Below, one piece after another: positions 47,930 to 55,901 of a stretch of 64,000 nt of DNA; positions within the stretch are counted from its first letter, which is position 1, and every line of letters begins with the position of its first letter. The position numbers and the translations under genes were made by a program. Origin of the DNA: Bin87 sp965220505 (GTDB lineage: Bacteria; Chloroflexota; Dehalococcoidia; Lucifugimonadales; UBA3495); assembly GCA_965220505.1 (NCBI GenBank), contig CBDCQE010000002.1:310001-374000 (forward strand), given 5' to 3'. Under the pieces are notes generated by a model, which worked only from the letters and a program-made list of their open reading frames with translations, did no database searches and was not told where the DNA came from.

Positions 47930-49306
47930 CTACGACCCTCCGTTTGCCGCGGCGCAGGTGTCCACAAACCGCTTCGCCAGACCGGGCCGGCTGCCCAGGT
48001 GGACGTGGATGTAGGAGGCCCACACGCTGCCGGCGCGGAAGCCTTCGGGCCGGCCGTCCTGGTTGACCACCCGGTAGGCGGCGCTGGTGGCGTCGGGTGG
48101 GTCCTGCAGCACCGACCAGTGGAACTCGTGGCCGCGCACCTGCTGGCCGGCGGTGAGCAGCGGGCCGTCGCCGCAGGCCGACACCTCACGGTAGCCCAGG
48201 TGCAGCCGCCGGCCCTCCATGGAGGACACGACGGGAATCGCCCCAACCATGGGATACTGCCGGCCGTCCAGATCGGACAGGCTGCGCCCCAGGTACATCA
48301 GGCCGCCGCACTCGGCGTATACCGGCAGTCCTCGCGCCACGGCATCGCGCATGGAGGCGAGCATGCCGGCGTTGCCGGACAGATCCTCGGCGAAGAGCTC
48401 AGGGAAGCCGCCGCCCAGGTATACGCCGCCCACGCCGTTTGGCAGGGATTCGTCATCCAGCGGAGAGAAGGGCACGATCTCCGCGCCCCACGCTGCCAGC
48501 AGGTCCAGCGAGTCCTGGTAGTAGAAGGAGAAGGCGCGATCCTGCGCCACGGCGATGGCGGTGCGGGGAGCCTGCGGTGTCTCGGGGAAAACACCGGCGT
48601 CAGTCTCCCGGGGCCGGCCGGCGGTGGCGGCGATGCGGGCAATGGCGTCCAGGTCGATGGTCTGCTCGATCTGGGCGTTGAGGGCGTCGTACCAGTCGTT
48701 GAGCACGGTGCCCTCCGCCGTGGGGATGAGGCCCAGGTGGCGCTCGGGCTGCACCAGGTCGTCGCGGCGGGGGAGCCAGCCCACCACGGGGAGGCCGGTG
48801 GTCGCCTCGATCTGGGGCTGGCAGAACTCCAGGTGCCGCTCGCTGCCCACGCCGTTGAGGATCACGCCGGCCACGCGCAGGTCGGGATCGAACTGCTGAT
48901 AGCCCAACACCTCGGCGGCCACACTGCGGGCCACCTTGCCGGCGTCGGCGATGAGGATAACCGGGGCGTCCAGCAGCTTGGCGAGCTCGGCCGTGGAACC
49001 GTCCTCATCCAAGGACGAGTGACCGTCGAAAACACCCATGACACCCTCGACCACCGCGATGTCGGCCGCGCCGGCGGCCCGGTGGAACAACTCGGAGACC
49101 ACGGGATGGGGCAGCAGCCAGGTGTCCAGGTTGCGCGAGGGGACCCCGCAGGCGATGGTGTGATACGAGGGGTCGATGTAGTCGGGGCCGGCCTTGAAGG
49201 GCTGGACGCGCATCCCGCGGCGGGACAGCGCGCCCATGACGCCGCTGGCGATGGTGGTCTTGCCGACGCCGGAGCGAACGCCGGCGATGACTACGGCGGA
49301 AGTCAT
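47930..49306 (-). CDS. cobB: Cobyrinate a,c-diamide synthase CobB/CbiA
   Basis: A 458-residue amidotransferase: N-terminal P-loop 'VVIAGVRSGVGKTTIASGVMGAL', 'VQPFKAGPDYIDPSYHTIACG', 'VVEGVMGVFDG', 'LIADAGKVARSVAAEVLGY', and a C-terminal class I glutaminase domain with the nucleophile Cys in 'PVYAECGGLMYLGRSL' and the His in 'SYIHVHLGSRPG'. It amidates the a and c side chains of cobyrinate. The ATG is ten bases from the stop of the first operon gene. Confidence 0.95.
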   Translation of the reverse strand: MTSAVVIAGVRSGVGKTTIASGVMGALSRRGMRVQPFKAGPDYIDPSYHTIACGVPSRNLDTWLLPHPVVSELFHRAAGAADIAVVEGVMGVFDGHSSLDEDGSTAELAKLLDAPVILIADAGKVARSVAAEVLGYQQFDPDLRVAGVILNGVGSERHLEFCQPQIEATTGLPVVGWLPRRDDLVQPERHLGLIPTAEGTVLNDWYDALNAQIEQTIDLDAIARIAATAGRPRETDAGVFPETPQAPRTAIAVAQDRAFSFYYQDSLDLLAAWGAEIVPFSPLDDESLPNGVGGVYLGGGFPELFAEDLSGNAGMLASMRDAVARGLPVYAECGGLMYLGRSLSDLDGRQYPMVGAIPVVSSMEGRRLHLGYREVSACGDGPLLTAGQQVRGHEFHWSVLQDPPDATSAAYRVVNQDGRPEGFRAGSVWASYIHVHLGSRPGLAKRFVDTCAAANGGS

Positions 49307-49316
49307 GGCTGGGACG

Positions 49317-49757
49317 CTACGGGTGCTCTCCCGCCGAACCGTAGGCCTCGGCGGGCAGATCGATCTTGTCCGGATACTTGCCCAGCAGGGCCATGAAGAA
49401 ATTGTGCCGCGGCGGGTTGGTGGCATCGTCGTCCGACTTGCGCAGGTAGACCCGCATGGCCGGGTTGCCCTCGCCGTCGCGCATCCACAGCTGATACGAG
49501 GGGAGCCCCTGGTCGTTGGTGGTGTGGATGAACTCGGCCTCGCGGATCTTGGACATGTCCAGGTGCATGTGGGTGCCGCCGGGCACCATGAGGGTCACGA
49601 TGCGCCCGTCGGGAGTGAACCGCAGGTCGTCGAAGTCCATGTAGACCTCGGCGGAGGCGGCGGTGCTCTCCAGCATCACCACGACTTCGTTGAAACCGAT
49701 GCCGTCGACCCCGTCGCGGCATTCTTCGAGTATCTCGCGGAGCATCACGTCGCTCAT
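49317..49757 (-). CDS. Hypothetical protein, HutX/ChuX-like, first gene of the B12 operon
   Basis: A 146-residue protein. 'GTHMHLDMSKIREAEFIHTT', 'PSYQLWMRDGEGNPAMRVYLRKSDDD' and 'NFFMALLGKYPDKI' follow the order of blocks in heme-utilisation proteins of the HutX/ChuX type, but the match is by eye and not certain. It is the first gene after the cobalamin riboswitch and directly precedes cobB, so it probably handles a corrinoid or cobalt step, or carries a tetrapyrrole. GAGAGGTG precedes the ATG. Confidence 0.6.
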   Translation of the reverse strand: MSDVMLREILEECRDGVDGIGFNEVVVMLESTAASAEVYMDFDDLRFTPDGRIVTLMVPGGTHMHLDMSKIREAEFIHTTNDQGLPSYQLWMRDGEGNPAMRVYLRKSDDDATNPPRHNFFMALLGKYPDKIDLPAEAYGSAGEHP

Positions 49758-49876
49758 GCAGTCACCTCTCGATTGGTGTAAAGATCCGGCCGTCCGACGG
49801 GCGCTTTTGGATTTACGGTCACGCGGGTCGATTATCACCCAGCGGCGACGGCAAGGCAAATTGACGAAAGCGCGCC

Positions 49877-49911
49877 CCGGCGGACCGATGGAGGAGGAAC
49901 CGGTCCGCCGG
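49877..49911 (-). promoter_or_regulatory. 11-bp leader hairpin with pyrimidine-rich loop
   Basis: CCGGCGGACCG and CGGTCCGCCGG pair perfectly around a 13-base loop that reads GTTCCTCCTCCAT on the transcribed minus strand. It lies between the riboswitch terminator and the first gene. The CCUCC loop could pair with a Shine-Dalgarno sequence; a function is speculative. Confidence 0.45.
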
Positions 49912-49978
49912 AGCAGCGCAGGGGAGTAGTCGTTCATTCTGAAACAAGCATTGCTGCAACAAGAACCCCGGCTGCAAC

Positions 49979-50010
49979 AAAAAAACCCGACTGCACTCTT
50001 GCGGTCGGGT
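49979..50010 (-). terminator. Intrinsic terminator of the cobalamin riboswitch
   Basis: On the minus strand an 11-pair stem ACCCGACCGCA...TGCAGTCGGGT (one G-T pair, four-base loop) runs straight into seven T. It lies about 75 bases downstream of the B12-box end of the aptamer, where an expression-platform terminator is expected, and about 220 bases before the first gene. Confidence 0.85.
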
Positions 50011-50084
50011 GACGGAGCCTGCGGCTGGGAACCGGTCTTGCTATGGGTATACCGGGATTCCGCCCACTCGTTCCACGAAGTGCA

Positions 50085-50335
50085 GCTGGAACACACCCGC
50101 TGGCAGGCCTCCTGGCTGATGGCTGATAACGACGCTCCTCCGCCTTCCCACCCGCATGCGACGGGCAGTGGCTTGCTGATCACCTCTGTGAGCAGCGGGG
50201 GAGGGCGTCTCGCCAATTACAGTGGCGGGACCGCACCGGATTTTCACCGGATTTCCTTTTCAGCCCGTCGTGCGCGAACGGATGGGTGCGCTACTAACGG
50301 GCCACCGGCGGGGGTTTACGGTTCAGTTGTTAACC
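50085..50335 (-). promoter_or_regulatory. Cobalamin riboswitch
   Basis: Read on the minus strand, the leader contains the conserved core AAATCCGGTGAAAATCCGG, then GCGGTCCCGCCACTGTAA, 'GCCACTGCCCG...GCATGCGGGTGGGAAGGCGG' and the B12 box AGCCAGGAGGCCTGCC (50117-50102). Together these are the hallmarks of the adenosylcobalamin aptamer. A terminator follows, so adenosylcobalamin presumably causes premature termination and shuts off the HutX-like gene, cobB, Uma2, cobO, cobT, cobS and cbiB. Outer boundaries are approximate. Confidence 0.92.
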
Positions 50336-50412
50336 GGTTTCAGGGTAGCAGCCGGCGCGGGCGGAGTCAAACTGCCCTGACGCGTTGATGCCTGCGTCTT
50401 GCGCGCGGGTTG

Positions 50413-50418
50413 TATAAT
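50413..50418 (+). promoter_or_regulatory. -10 hexamer TATAAT before the antitoxin gene
   Basis: A consensus TATAAT lies 29 bases before the antitoxin ATG, which also has GGAGG at eight bases. No clear -35 is seen. It diverges from the riboswitch leader. Confidence 0.5.
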
Positions 50419-50446
50419 CTACAGCAGGCAGTTGGAGGCGGTTGAA

Positions 50447-50779
50447 ATGCTACTGTTGGCAAACGGGATTGACCTGCCCGAGTGGGCCTGCGCAGAGGTT
50501 GAGGCGAGAGGTCGCGACCTCGGTATCGGACCGGACGAACTGGTCAGGTATCTGGTGTGTGCTCATATCAGGAAGGGACCAGAGGCGTCGGACACGCAAT
50601 TTACCGTACCTCGTTCTATGGAATCGAGCCTCGTCGGAGACGACTTCATGGTTGTGCGTCGAAGCGAGGACGCGGTGGTGCTGGTCCCAACCGTTTCCAT
50701 GTCCTTTGACGACGCCTTGGCGCAATTCCAATCCAACGGATGTTCTGAAGCGGACGTTTTGCGCGCATTGTCAGACTGA
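50447..50779 (+). CDS. Putative antitoxin of a PIN module (paralogue of 21333-21659)
   Basis: A 110-residue protein sharing the pattern 'LPEWACAEVEARGRDLGIGPDELVRYLVCAHIR', 'FTVPRSM', 'FMVVRRSEDAVVLVPT', 'FDDALAQFQSNGCSEADVLRALSD' with the protein at 21333. GGAGG eight bases upstream supports this ATG. Its stop overlaps the start of a PIN toxin fragment. The protein is intact while its toxin is truncated. Confidence 0.7.
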   Translation: MLLLANGIDLPEWACAEVEARGRDLGIGPDELVRYLVCAHIRKGPEASDTQFTVPRSMESSLVGDDFMVVRRSEDAVVLVPTVSMSFDDALAQFQSNGCSEADVLRALSD

Positions 50780-50904
50780 TGGTGCTGAGTGTCATCTACG
50801 ACACGAGCGTCATCCTGGCGCAAATGACCCCGGTTCCCCAGGACGGCAGCATCATCTGGCGGTGGATGGTGGACGGCTTGGTCGAACCGGTAGTGTCCGA
50901 TCGC
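50779..50904 (+). pseudogene. Truncated PIN toxin (5' fragment)
   Basis: The frame begins 'LSVIYDTSVILAQMTPVPQDGSIIWRWMVDGLVEPVVSD', closely matching the first 40 residues of the intact toxin at 20911 ('RVIYDTSAILSSMTPVPNRG', 'SIIWHWMQSG'). Homology ends near 50904; the frame then reads nonsense through the 3' end of the convergent asparaginase gene. The remaining two thirds of the PIN domain, with most acidic residues, are gone, so this is a deletion remnant. Confidence 0.75.
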
Positions 50905-50924
50905 GTCGAAGATTGCCGCTGCCG

Positions 50925-51935
50925 TCAGTACTCCAGCATCATCCGCTGTAGCTCGGCGTGGTCGCTGGTTTGCGTCAGGCCGAGCATGAGCAGGATGCGC
51001 GCCTTCTTGGGGTGCAGGTTGTCGGCGACGATGTAGCCCTCCTCGGTGAAGCGGCGGGTCTGGACGACCCGTCCCGTGCCGACGTGGGTGGACAGGACCA
51101 CCGGGATGCCAGCGGCCTGGGCGTTTTTCAGGCCGGCCATGAACGTAGACGGCGACCCGCCGCTGCCCAGTCCGGCGGCCACGATGCCGTCCACGCCGGC
51201 GGCGACCAGGGCGTCGATGACCGTGCTGCCGGCGCCGGCGTAGCCGTAGGCGATGTCGACGCGCGGCAATTCGTCAATGGCGGATACGTCGAACTCCGAA
51301 TCGGCGGTATGCCTCCGCTCGGGCCGGCGGTAGTAAACCACCTGGCCGTCGGCATCGGCGTAACCCAGGAAGCCCATGTGGCCGGACTGGAAGGTCTCGA
51401 CCCGGTAGGAGTCGGTCTTGGTCACGTCCCGGGCGGACTGGATCTCGTTGTTCAGCACCACCAGGGCGCCGCGGCCGGCGGACTGGGGCGCGGCGGCGAT
51501 CCGCACGGCGTCCAGCAGGTTGTTGTCGGCGTCGGTGCCCATGGCCGACGGCGGACGCATGGCGCCGGTCACCGCCACCGGCCGGCGGTCCCGCACGGTG
51601 AGGTTGAGGAAGTAGGCCGTCTCCTCCAGCGTGGCGGTTCCGTGGGTCACAGCCGCGCCGGCCGCATCGGGGTCGGCGGCGAACTGCTCGTTGATGCGCT
51701 TCGCCAGGGTTAGCCAGTGGGGCGGATAGACCTCGGTGCTGCCCACGTTGATCACCTGCTCCGGTATCACCTCGGCCAGTTCGTTGGCCTCCGGGACCCG
51801 GGCCAGCATTTCCTGGATGGTCAGTTGCTGCCCCCCGTAGCTGTAGTTGGCGAAATCGGTGCGAGTTTCGCCCACGAATGAGATGGTGCCCCCCGTGCCA
51901 AACAGATACACGCGGCGGCCAGGTTCGTATGCCAT
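50925..51935 (-). CDS. L-asparaginase family protein
   Basis: A 336-residue asparaginase: 'YLFGTGGTISFVGE' (first catalytic Thr), 'AAVTHGTATLEETAYFLNLTV' (second Thr-Asp motif, with Ala for Asp: H-G-T-A), 'VAVTGAMRPPSAMGTDADNNLLDAVRIA', and a C-terminal 'GIVAAGLGSGG'. The usual 'HGTDT(M/L)E' is 'HGTATLE' here, a change at the catalytic Asp that could alter activity. No signal peptide is visible. It converges on the truncated PIN gene. Confidence 0.88.
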   Translation of the reverse strand: MAYEPGRRVYLFGTGGTISFVGETRTDFANYSYGGQQLTIQEMLARVPEANELAEVIPEQVINVGSTEVYPPHWLTLAKRINEQFAADPDAAGAAVTHGTATLEETAYFLNLTVRDRRPVAVTGAMRPPSAMGTDADNNLLDAVRIAAAPQSAGRGALVVLNNEIQSARDVTKTDSYRVETFQSGHMGFLGYADADGQVVYYRRPERRHTADSEFDVSAIDELPRVDIAYGYAGAGSTVIDALVAAGVDGIVAAGLGSGGSPSTFMAGLKNAQAAGIPVVLSTHVGTGRVVQTRRFTEEGYIVADNLHPKKARILLMLGLTQTSDHAELQRMMLEY

Positions 51936-52148
51936 TTGAAACCCCCTTGTCGACTCGACCGGCAGGATGAAAATACCATTCTACGCCGGCAACTGCGGTT
52001 GCATGGCGACGAATCCCGCCGGTTGACGATGCCATCTTTGCAAATTCTTCCGCACGCGGGTAGTATGTTACGCTAGTCTGGAAGATTCATTTGCACCGCA
52101 GGGCAGCCGTGCACTCTTCACCGACAGGAACGAACGGGCAGGAACGTT

Positions 52149-54137
52149 ATGACCAACAACCGCTGGGTCCGCAACAGCCTGATCTATCTCCTCATCATCA
52201 TCGGCGTGATCGTCATCTTCTATACGCTGCTTCCGAGTTTCGGCAGCAGCGAACGCCTGACCCTGACCGAGGTGCTCAATCAAGCGCGGGCCGGTCAGAT
52301 CGATCGGATCATCGTGGACGGCGAGAAACTCACCGTCATACCGACGGCCGGCCGCCAGGGAGAGGACGCCCAGAAGTACAGCAGCCGCATCGGCAAGAAC
52401 ACCGATCTGGAAAGCCTGCTGATCACCACGGGCATCTGGGACCAGGTCAGCGCTCCCGACGTGGAGTACAAGGGCTCCAGCGGGTTCGGCAGCGTTTTCG
52501 GCATTCTGCTCAACTTCCTGCCGCTGATCTTCTTCGGCGGGCTGATCCTGCTGATGATGCGGCAGGCCCAGGGTTCCAACAACCAGACCATGAGCTTCGG
52601 CCGCAGCCGCGCCCGCATGATGCCCTTCAATCGCCCGTCGGTGACCTTCAGCGACGTGGCCGGCGTCGACGAGGCCAAGGCTGAGCTGGAAGAGGTCGTC
52701 GACTTCCTGAAGTACCCCGAGCGCTTCCTGCAACTGGGCGCGCGCATCCCCAAGGGCGTCCTGCTGGTGGGGCCTCCCGGAACCGGCAAGACCCTGCTCG
52801 CCCGGGCCGTGGCCGGCGAGGCCGGCGTGCCCTTCTTCCACATCTCGGGCAGCGAGTTCGTCGAGATGTTCGTGGGCGTGGGCGCGGCTCGGGTGCGGGA
52901 CCTCTTCGAGCAGGCCAAGCGCAACGCGCCCTGCATCCTGTTCGTTGACGAAATCGACGCCGTGGGACGCCATCGCGGCGCCGGATTGGGCGGCGGTCAC
53001 GACGAACGCGAGCAGACCCTCAACCAGATCCTGGTTGAAATGGACGGCTTCGAGACCAACACCAACATCATCGTCATCGCGGCCACCAACCGGCCCGACA
53101 TCCTGGACCCGGCCCTGCTGCGGCCCGGCCGTTTCGACCGCCGCGTCACCCTCGACCTGCCCGACGTGATGGGTCGCGAGGCGATCCTCAAGGTGCACGT
53201 GGCCGGCAAGCCCCTGTCCCGGGAGATACGGATCGACGTCGTCGCCCGCGAAACCCCCGGCTTCAGCGGCGCCGACCTGTCCAACCTGGTGAACGAGGCG
53301 GCCCTGCTTGCCGCCCGCAAGAACCAGTCCAGCATCTTCATGCAGGACTTTGAAGAGGCCATCGAGCGCGTGATCGCCGGCCCGGAGCGCAAGAGCCGCG
53401 TCATCAACCAGCGCGAGAAGGAGATGACCGCCTACCACGAGGCGGGCCACGCCCTGGTCGCCTGGCACCTGCCCCATGCCGACCGCGTGCACAAGATCAG
53501 TATCGTGTCCCGCGGCAACATGGGCGGACACACCACCCTGCTGCCCGAGGAGGACCGCTACCTCTGGACCAAGAACCAGTTCCAGGACATGCTCGGGGTC
53601 ATGATGGGCGGCCGGGTCGCCGAGGAGCTGATCTTCGACGAGGTGACCACGGGCGCCAGCAACGACATCGAGCGGGCGACCAAGACGGCCCTGGGCATGA
53701 TCAAGCGCTACGGCATGTCCGCCAGCCTCGGCCCGCGCACCTTCGGCAAGCGCGAGGAGATGGTGTTCCTGGGTCGTGAGATCAGCGAGGAACGCGACTA
53801 CGGCGACAAGATCGCCGAGGAGATCGACGACGAGGTCCGCCACCTGATCAACAGCGCCTACCGGCAGGCACAACAGTTGCTCATCGACAACAAGCCCAAG
53901 CTGGTGCAGGTGGCCGAGTACCTGATCGAGCACGAGGCCATCTCGGGCGATGCGCTGACCAACCTGTTCAGGGACAACCCACCGGGCACCGAGCCGGAAC
54001 CGGCCGTGCCCGAAGCGCCAACCCCCTCGCCCTATGCTCCCCCGGCTCCTCCGGTAACCCAGGGCGGGCCCGTGCCCAGTCCGGCGCCGTCCTTCGGCAG
54101 CGCCAGCACGGCGGAGCCAATGCCGGGCGACGACTGA
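52149..54137 (+). CDS. ftsH: ATP-dependent zinc metalloprotease FtsH
   Basis: A 662-residue membrane protease: TM1 'SLIYLLIIIGVIVIFYTLL', a periplasmic segment, TM2 'ILLNFLPLIFFGGLILLMM', AAA domain with Walker A 'GPPGTGKT' and Walker B 'CILFVDEID', second region of homology 'AATNRPDILDPALLRPGRFDR', zinc site 'AYHEAGHALVAW' and the third ligand region 'VTTGASNDIERAT'. The C-terminus is Pro-rich. It degrades membrane and regulatory proteins; hflK and hflC, its modulators, lie downstream. Confidence 0.96.
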   Translation: MTNNRWVRNSLIYLLIIIGVIVIFYTLLPSFGSSERLTLTEVLNQARAGQIDRIIVDGEKLTVIPTAGRQGEDAQKYSSRIGKNTDLESLLITTGIWDQVSAPDVEYKGSSGFGSVFGILLNFLPLIFFGGLILLMMRQAQGSNNQTMSFGRSRARMMPFNRPSVTFSDVAGVDEAKAELEEVVDFLKYPERFLQLGARIPKGVLLVGPPGTGKTLLARAVAGEAGVPFFHISGSEFVEMFVGVGAARVRDLFEQAKRNAPCILFVDEIDAVGRHRGAGLGGGHDEREQTLNQILVEMDGFETNTNIIVIAATNRPDILDPALLRPGRFDRRVTLDLPDVMGREAILKVHVAGKPLSREIRIDVVARETPGFSGADLSNLVNEAALLAARKNQSSIFMQDFEEAIERVIAGPERKSRVINQREKEMTAYHEAGHALVAWHLPHADRVHKISIVSRGNMGGHTTLLPEEDRYLWTKNQFQDMLGVMMGGRVAEELIFDEVTTGASNDIERATKTALGMIKRYGMSASLGPRTFGKREEMVFLGREISEERDYGDKIAEEIDDEVRHLINSAYRQAQQLLIDNKPKLVQVAEYLIEHEAISGDALTNLFRDNPPGTEPEPAVPEAPTPSPYAPPAPPVTQGGPVPSPAPSFGSASTAEPMPGDD

Positions 54138-54166
54138 CGCCCATACCGAGGAGCAGACAGACAGCG

Positions 54167-54188
54167 GGGGCGGGGTTGAACCCGCCCC
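54167..54188. terminator. GGGGCGGG hairpin after ftsH
   Basis: GGGGCGGG-GTTGAA-CCCGCCCC forms a perfect eight-pair stem between convergent genes, 29 bases past the ftsH stop and overlapping the stop of the opposite gene. Member of the GGGGCG hairpin set. Confidence 0.65.
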
Positions 54189-54511
54189 TACGTGGTTTCG
54201 GCCTCGCCGCCGTCCGCGTCCGCCTCCAGGGGCAGGCTGCGGTAGTAAAGCCCCCACTGCTGCATCAGGCTCTCCACGCGAGGGTCTTTCAGGGCGATGA
54301 GTTCGCGGAAGAAGCCCGCCAGCGCGTGGGCCGGGCGCAGCTCGTCGGTGCACACCCAGCTGCGGTCGGCAGGCACCACGTAGATCAGGCCGCTCTGGTG
54401 AGGGCACGTCACCTGGATGCGCCCCATGTCCGTGCTGATCTTGACGGTCACTCCCTGGGGTCGCGGGAGGCTTTCCTGGTTGCCTAGCGTTAACTGAACT
54501 GGCGTAGTCAT
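54188..54511 (-). CDS. Hypothetical protein
   Basis: A 107-residue protein: 'LTLGNQESLPRPQGVTVKISTDMGRIQVTCPHQSGLIYVVPADRSWVCTDELRPAHALAGFFRELIALKDPRVESLMQQWGL'. Beta-rich N-terminal half, helical C-terminal half, acidic tail. I recognise no family. It sits between ftsH and hflK on the opposite strand. Confidence 0.55.
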   Translation of the reverse strand: MTTPVQLTLGNQESLPRPQGVTVKISTDMGRIQVTCPHQSGLIYVVPADRSWVCTDELRPAHALAGFFRELIALKDPRVESLMQQWGLYYRSLPLEADADGGEAETT

Positions 54512-54762
54512 GCTGCGATTGTCCTGTCGGGAGCGGGCGGATGGGTGGGTGGCGTAGCCGGAATACGTCCGATGGCGAACGCGACAACACCCATGAAGGC
54601 GGGTGGCCAATTATAAACCCCGGCCGCCGATGATGGTGGTATACTGTCTCGGCCAACCGTCCGAAAATCGTACCGGAAATCGCTGATTACGTCGGTCAGT
54701 CCTGACATAACGGTTGACATTGATCAGGGACCAACCAGCAACTTCATAAAGGACACTTTCGT

Positions 54763-55854
54763 ATGTTCACACCCGGGGGAGGTCAACAGCCGCCTCGTCA
54801 ACCCGAATTCGACCTTGAACAACTCTTCGGTCGCGTGCGCGGCATGTTTGGTGGCTCCGGTGGACGCCTTGGCGGCGGAAACTTGGGCATTTTAATTGTC
54901 GCCGTCATCGCCCTGCTGATAATCATCTGGGCCGCCACGGGAGTGTACACGGTAAGCCCCGGTGAAAACGCCGCGCTGCGGCTGTTCGGAGCCGTGCAGG
55001 GCGCGCCCGTATCGGAAGAAGGTCTCCACTGGTGGTGGCCCTCGCCGGTGGGCAACAAGGACGTGGTGCTGGTCACCGAAACGCGGCGCATGGAGCTGGG
55101 CTTCCGTTCCAACGAAGCTGCAGTCAATACTCCGTTCCTTGACGAAGCCCTGATGATTTCCGGCGACCTCAACATCGTCGACGTTCAGATGGTGGTGCAA
55201 TACCGCATTAGCAATCTGAACAACTTCCTGTTCAAGGTGGACGACCCCGGCGAGCCCGTCCGCGGCATACCGGAGGGACGCCCCGACGGGCGCACCCTCA
55301 AGGACGGCGCGGAAGCCGCCCTGCGCCTGGTGGTGGGACAGCGCTCCATCGACGACGTGCTGGTGCGCGGCCGCGAACTGGTGGAAACTGACACTCGCCA
55401 ACGGCTGCAGGCCATCCTCGACGAATACGAAGCCGGCATCGAGGTCATCTCGGTACAGTTGCAGGACGTGAAGGCGCCGGAAGAAGTGCGCGACGCGTTC
55501 GACGACGTGCTGCGAGGCCGCCAGGAGCGCGAAACCCGCATCAACCAGGCACTGGCCTACGAAGCGGACGTTATTCCGAGGGCCAGGGGTGACGCCGAGC
55601 GCATCATCGAGGCGGCCGAGGCGTTCAAGCGCGCCCGTATCGAAACCGCCAACGGTGAAGCGCAGCGTTTCGAATCGGTGCGCAACGAGTACCTGAGCTC
55701 TCCCGAGGTGACCCGACAGCGTCTCTACCTGGAGGCCCTGGAAAACGTCTTCCCGGGCGTTACCAAGATCATCGTCGACCCCGATACCGAACCGGTACTC
55801 ATTCTGGGACAGGACGGAAACGTCATACCTGCCCCCATCGGTCCCAACCCGTAA
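54763..55854 (+). CDS. hflK: FtsH protease modulator HflK
   Basis: A 363-residue SPFH/band-7 protein: Gly-rich N-terminus, TM 'LGILIVAVIALLIIIWAATGVYTVSPGENAALRLFG', band-7 core 'GLHWWWPSPVGNKDVVLVTETRRMELGFRS', 'MISGDLNIVDVQMVVQYRISNLNNFLF', helical C-part 'RDAFDDVLRGRQERETRINQALAYEADVIPRARGDAERIIEAAEAFKRARI'. It forms a membrane cage with HflC around FtsH. A TTGACA lies 44 bases before the start. Confidence 0.94.
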   Translation: MFTPGGGQQPPRQPEFDLEQLFGRVRGMFGGSGGRLGGGNLGILIVAVIALLIIIWAATGVYTVSPGENAALRLFGAVQGAPVSEEGLHWWWPSPVGNKDVVLVTETRRMELGFRSNEAAVNTPFLDEALMISGDLNIVDVQMVVQYRISNLNNFLFKVDDPGEPVRGIPEGRPDGRTLKDGAEAALRLVVGQRSIDDVLVRGRELVETDTRQRLQAILDEYEAGIEVISVQLQDVKAPEEVRDAFDDVLRGRQERETRINQALAYEADVIPRARGDAERIIEAAEAFKRARIETANGEAQRFESVRNEYLSSPEVTRQRLYLEALENVFPGVTKIIVDPDTEPVLILGQDGNVIPAPIGPNP

Positions 55855-55901
55855 CCGCAGGTTATACAGACTGACCGTCCCTCATCCCCGGAGAACCCAC
55901 A

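Noticed and set aside
47861..49396. A 511-codon open frame on the plus strand
   Set aside because: Antisense to cobB, whose motifs are unmistakable.
52068..54656. An 862-codon open frame on the minus strand
   Set aside because: It lies antisense to ftsH, is low-complexity (Val/Leu/Gly/Asp/His-rich), and shows no family motif; a shadow frame of a GC-rich gene.
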